A stretch of DNA of 8,019 nt, taken from assembly GCA_021545665.1 (NCBI GenBank), contig JAJRTX010000173.1, positions 1-8,019 on the forward strand, given 5' to 3'. The notes below the pieces were generated by a model that saw nothing but the letters and a program-made list of their open reading frames with translations, made no database searches and was not told the origin of the DNA. Shown in pieces: positions 6,974 to 8,019 of this stretch (within the stretch, counting starts at the first letter, position 1; the number at the start of each line of letters is the position of its first letter). The position numbers were made by a program, and so were the translations under genes. This stretch comes from Zetaproteobacteria bacterium (GTDB lineage Bacteria; Pseudomonadota; Zetaproteobacteria; Mariprofundales; Mariprofundaceae).

Positions 6974-7384
6974 ATGAAACATTCAATATCTGTAATTATT
7001 ATCGCCCTGGCGCTTGTTACCCCCAGCCTTGCCTCTGCATCGGATTCTGCCGTTCATGCTAACAGCATTTATGAAAGAGCCCTGGCAGCCTGGAATGGCA
7101 CGACTCAGAATGTTAAAACTACAAACTTTGAGAATGAAGCCATCTATAAGCGTGATCTTGCTACCTGGAATGGCGCCGGTCAGTATGTTATACCCGCGCA
7201 CTTTCAGTATGACAGCATTTATGAGAATGATCTGGCCGCTGCTAATGGCGCTGGAAAACAGACCAGGATCGTAAGCTTCGAATATGATGCTATCTACAAA
7301 CATGATCTGACAGTTGCAAATAGCACGACTCAGAATATTAAAACTGCACGCTTGCATAATGGCATTCAAGATACTCTGCTGTAG
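6974..7384 (+). CDS. Small secreted protein with four 25-residue tandem repeats, function unknown
   Basis: I do not recognise this 136-residue protein. It begins with a clear Sec signal peptide (MKHS, hydrophobic 5-15, likely cleavage around SLASASD at 18-24). The mature protein is almost entirely four repeats of exactly 25 residues: 31-55, 56-80, 81-105 and 106-130. The approximate repeat consensus is [AS]IY[EK]xDLAxxNGxxQ, then a variable stretch ending in a Phe/Leu-rich site and an acidic or Asn residue. Invariant positions include Ile-Tyr (32-33, 57-58, 82-83, 107-108), a Leu 5 residues on, and an Asn 9 residues on. Trp occurs only in repeats 1 and 2. There are no cysteines, lipobox or membrane anchor, so a periplasmic or released protein is expected. 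A strong ribosome site and a sigma54 promoter precede it, and the divergent activator is its likely regulator. Possible roles (surface assembly, adhesion, stress binding protein) are guesses. Confidence 0.85.
   Translation: MKHSISVIIIALALVTPSLASASDSAVHANSIYERALAAWNGTTQNVKTTNFENEAIYKRDLATWNGAGQYVIPAHFQYDSIYENDLAAANGAGKQTRIVSFEYDAIYKHDLTVANSTTQNIKTARLHNGIQDTLL
7064..7363 (+). repeat. Four tandem 75-bp coding repeats
   Basis: Units are 7064-7138, 7139-7213, 7214-7288 and 7289-7363, matching the 25-residue protein repeats. DNA similarity is patchy. A 23-bp segment at 7098-7120 recurs at 7323-7345 with one mismatch (unit 1 versus 4). ACAGCATTTATGA occurs in units 1 and 3 at a 150-bp offset. Confidence 0.85.
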
Positions 7385-7432
7385 AGCCCAGAAGCAGTTA
7401 CAGCGTTTGCCTGATCCCACACAAACCCTACG

Positions 7433-7458
7433 GAATGGTCGGGTAAGCCCGGCCATTC
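7433..7458 (+). terminator. Strong hairpin 48 bp after the repeat gene, possible terminator
   Basis: An 11-bp stem (7433-7443 with 7448-7458, one G-U pair) closes a TAAG loop. It is well placed to end the repeat-gene transcript, but no T-run follows, so it may instead protect the 3' end or belong to the structured stretch downstream. Confidence 0.45.
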
Positions 7459-7647
7459 ATGAGGCTTGTAATGATGTTCCTTCAATATGCATCTGGGAAA
7501 ATTCAGCCACCCTGAGCCAATTGCAAAACTCTGGGTGGATGAGCCACACAATCGGACTCCCATCCTTTGTGTGTCAGTTGTGTCGATCAACGTAATAACA
7601 CTCGACAGCCTACGGCTACGCCCTCCTACGTGGCATGATGGGTAAAC

Positions 7648-7675
7648 AGAGGCTCCGGCAACAACCGGAGCCTCT
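7648..7675. terminator. Perfect 11-bp GC-rich hairpin
   Basis: AGAGGCTCCGG (7648-7658) pairs perfectly with CCGGAGCCTCT (7665-7675) around CAACAA. Such hairpins are typical of terminators, but only TTGCATT follows on the plus strand and TGTTTACC on the minus strand, so efficient intrinsic termination is uncertain. Confidence 0.45.
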
Positions 7676-7890
7676 TGCATTAATGGTAAACGTTATGGTC
7701 AGCACAAGCTCGGAGTGCACTTTGCCTAATTGAATCTGTCGGAAAATCATTTTTGATACATCAAGTTGAAATATTGTCTAAAGGAACTTGACTTTGGTTA
7801 TGATTTGTGAGCTTTTTGTATTTTTTCTGCCTCATTTCTGCAATCAAGGCAGAGCTGTTCCTACACAGGCACAAAAATTAATTTCTCAAT

Positions 7891-8019
7891 TGAATCACCC
7901 CGGGTTTGTCGGAGGCTAAAACTCTTGAGAGGATTAGCCCATGAATACCCAAGTAAGATATTCCCCGGAAGTACGCGAACGAGCAGTTCGCATGGTTTTA
8001 ACTGGCGAGCATGAATACG
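7891..8019 (+). mobile_element. Left end of an IS3-family insertion sequence (continues past the window)
   Basis: The element appears to begin at TGAATCACCCCGGGTTTGTC (7891-7910). This resembles terminal repeats of IS3-family elements, which often start TGAAC.GCCCCGGG. It lies 50 bp before an orfA start, the usual spacing. The right end and the target duplication are outside the window, so the exact boundary is inferred. Confidence 0.7.
7941..8019 (+). CDS. IS3-family transposase OrfA, N-terminal fragment
   Basis: Only the first 26 residues are present before the window ends: MNTQVRYSPEVRERAVRMV followed by a short acidic stretch. RYSPEVRERAVRMV is the hallmark start of the helix-turn-helix OrfA of IS3-family transposases, which binds the element's ends. 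In the complete element OrfA is normally fused to the DDE catalytic OrfB by programmed -1 frameshifting; neither can be seen here. GAGAGG at 7926-7931 is a ribosome site 9 nt before the ATG. Whether the transposase is intact cannot be judged. The CDS is cut by the window edge, not by a mutation. Confidence 0.85.
   Translation, partial: MNTQVRYSPEVRERAVRMVLTGEHEY

Larger units (their letters stand above)
7385..7890. other. Gene-free stretch rich in hairpins
   Basis: No reading frame here has a ribosome site or recognisable product on either strand. The part from 7433 to 7675 holds several inverted repeats (listed separately where strong), including CCACCC (7507-7512) with GGGTGG (7533-7538), extended inward by GAG/CTC across a T-T mismatch, and TGTCGA/TCGACA around 7580-7608. 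From 7681 to 7890 the sequence is AT-rich; it holds one further 7-bp stem (TCTGCCT 7826-7832 with AGGCAGA 7847-7853) with no downstream T-run. It could be a structured RNA, a decayed mobile element, or plain intergenic DNA. Confidence 0.5.

Noticed and set aside
7064..7363. Tandem 75-bp repeats as a CRISPR array
   Set aside because: The units are contiguous, diverged and in frame within a signal-peptide protein, with no conserved short repeats separated by unique spacers.
6983..7456. 157-residue minus-strand open frame opposite the repeat gene
   Set aside because: It is the antisense image of the tandem repeats, so its own periodicity is inherited. The plus-strand gene has the signal peptide, ribosome site and promoter.
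7366..7680. 104-residue open frame on the minus strand across the hairpin island
   Set aside because: No ribosome site before its ATG, it overlaps the 3' end of the repeat gene, it has no recognisable domain, and it runs through the strong hairpins.
7826..7853. Hairpin TCTGCCT/AGGCAGA as a terminator
   Set aside because: The T-run lies before the stem on the plus strand and becomes an A-run after it on the minus strand, so neither orientation gives a terminator.

Overview
The window looks like a chromosomal stretch of a mid-GC proteobacterium, probably a gammaproteobacterium. The Pst proteins, the PhoU and the sigma54-activator architecture all fit this, but nothing in 8 kb fixes the genus. 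About two thirds of the window is a complete high-affinity phosphate uptake locus. The rest is an accessory block: a divergently transcribed sigma54 activator, a small secreted repeat protein, a gene-free structured stretch, and the edge of an insertion sequence.

Layout. Positions 46-5233 (+) hold pstS, pstC, pstA, pstB and phoU in the usual order. PstS binds phosphate in the periplasm, PstC and PstA form the membrane channel, PstB hydrolyses ATP, and PhoU links transporter state to the PhoR/PhoB signalling pair, which is not in this window. A strong intrinsic terminator (1102-1134) sits between pstS and pstC. The 240-bp gap also contains a perfect 9-bp inverted repeat and a weak Pho-box-like site, so pstCAB-phoU may be partly uncoupled from pstS. 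PstC and PstA are the long forms, each with an extra N-terminal region.

Positions 5360-6748 (-) encode a PAS / AAA+ / Fis-type sigma54-dependent activator with four clustered cysteines in or next to the PAS domain. It is convergent with phoU and divergent from a 136-residue secreted protein (6974-7384, +) built of four 25-residue repeats. The shared 225-bp intergenic region holds a near-consensus -24/-12 sigma54 promoter pointing at the repeat gene. It also holds two palindromes about 23 bp apart, some 125-145 bp upstream of the expected start site. One of these overlaps the best sigma70-like promoter for the activator. The simplest reading is a self-contained module: a possibly redox- or metal-sensing activator that controls itself and switches on a secreted repeat protein. 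This is the most novel part of the window.

Positions 7385-7890 carry no convincing gene but several hairpins, two of them strong. At 7891 the left end of an IS3-family element begins, and its orfA runs off the end of the window.
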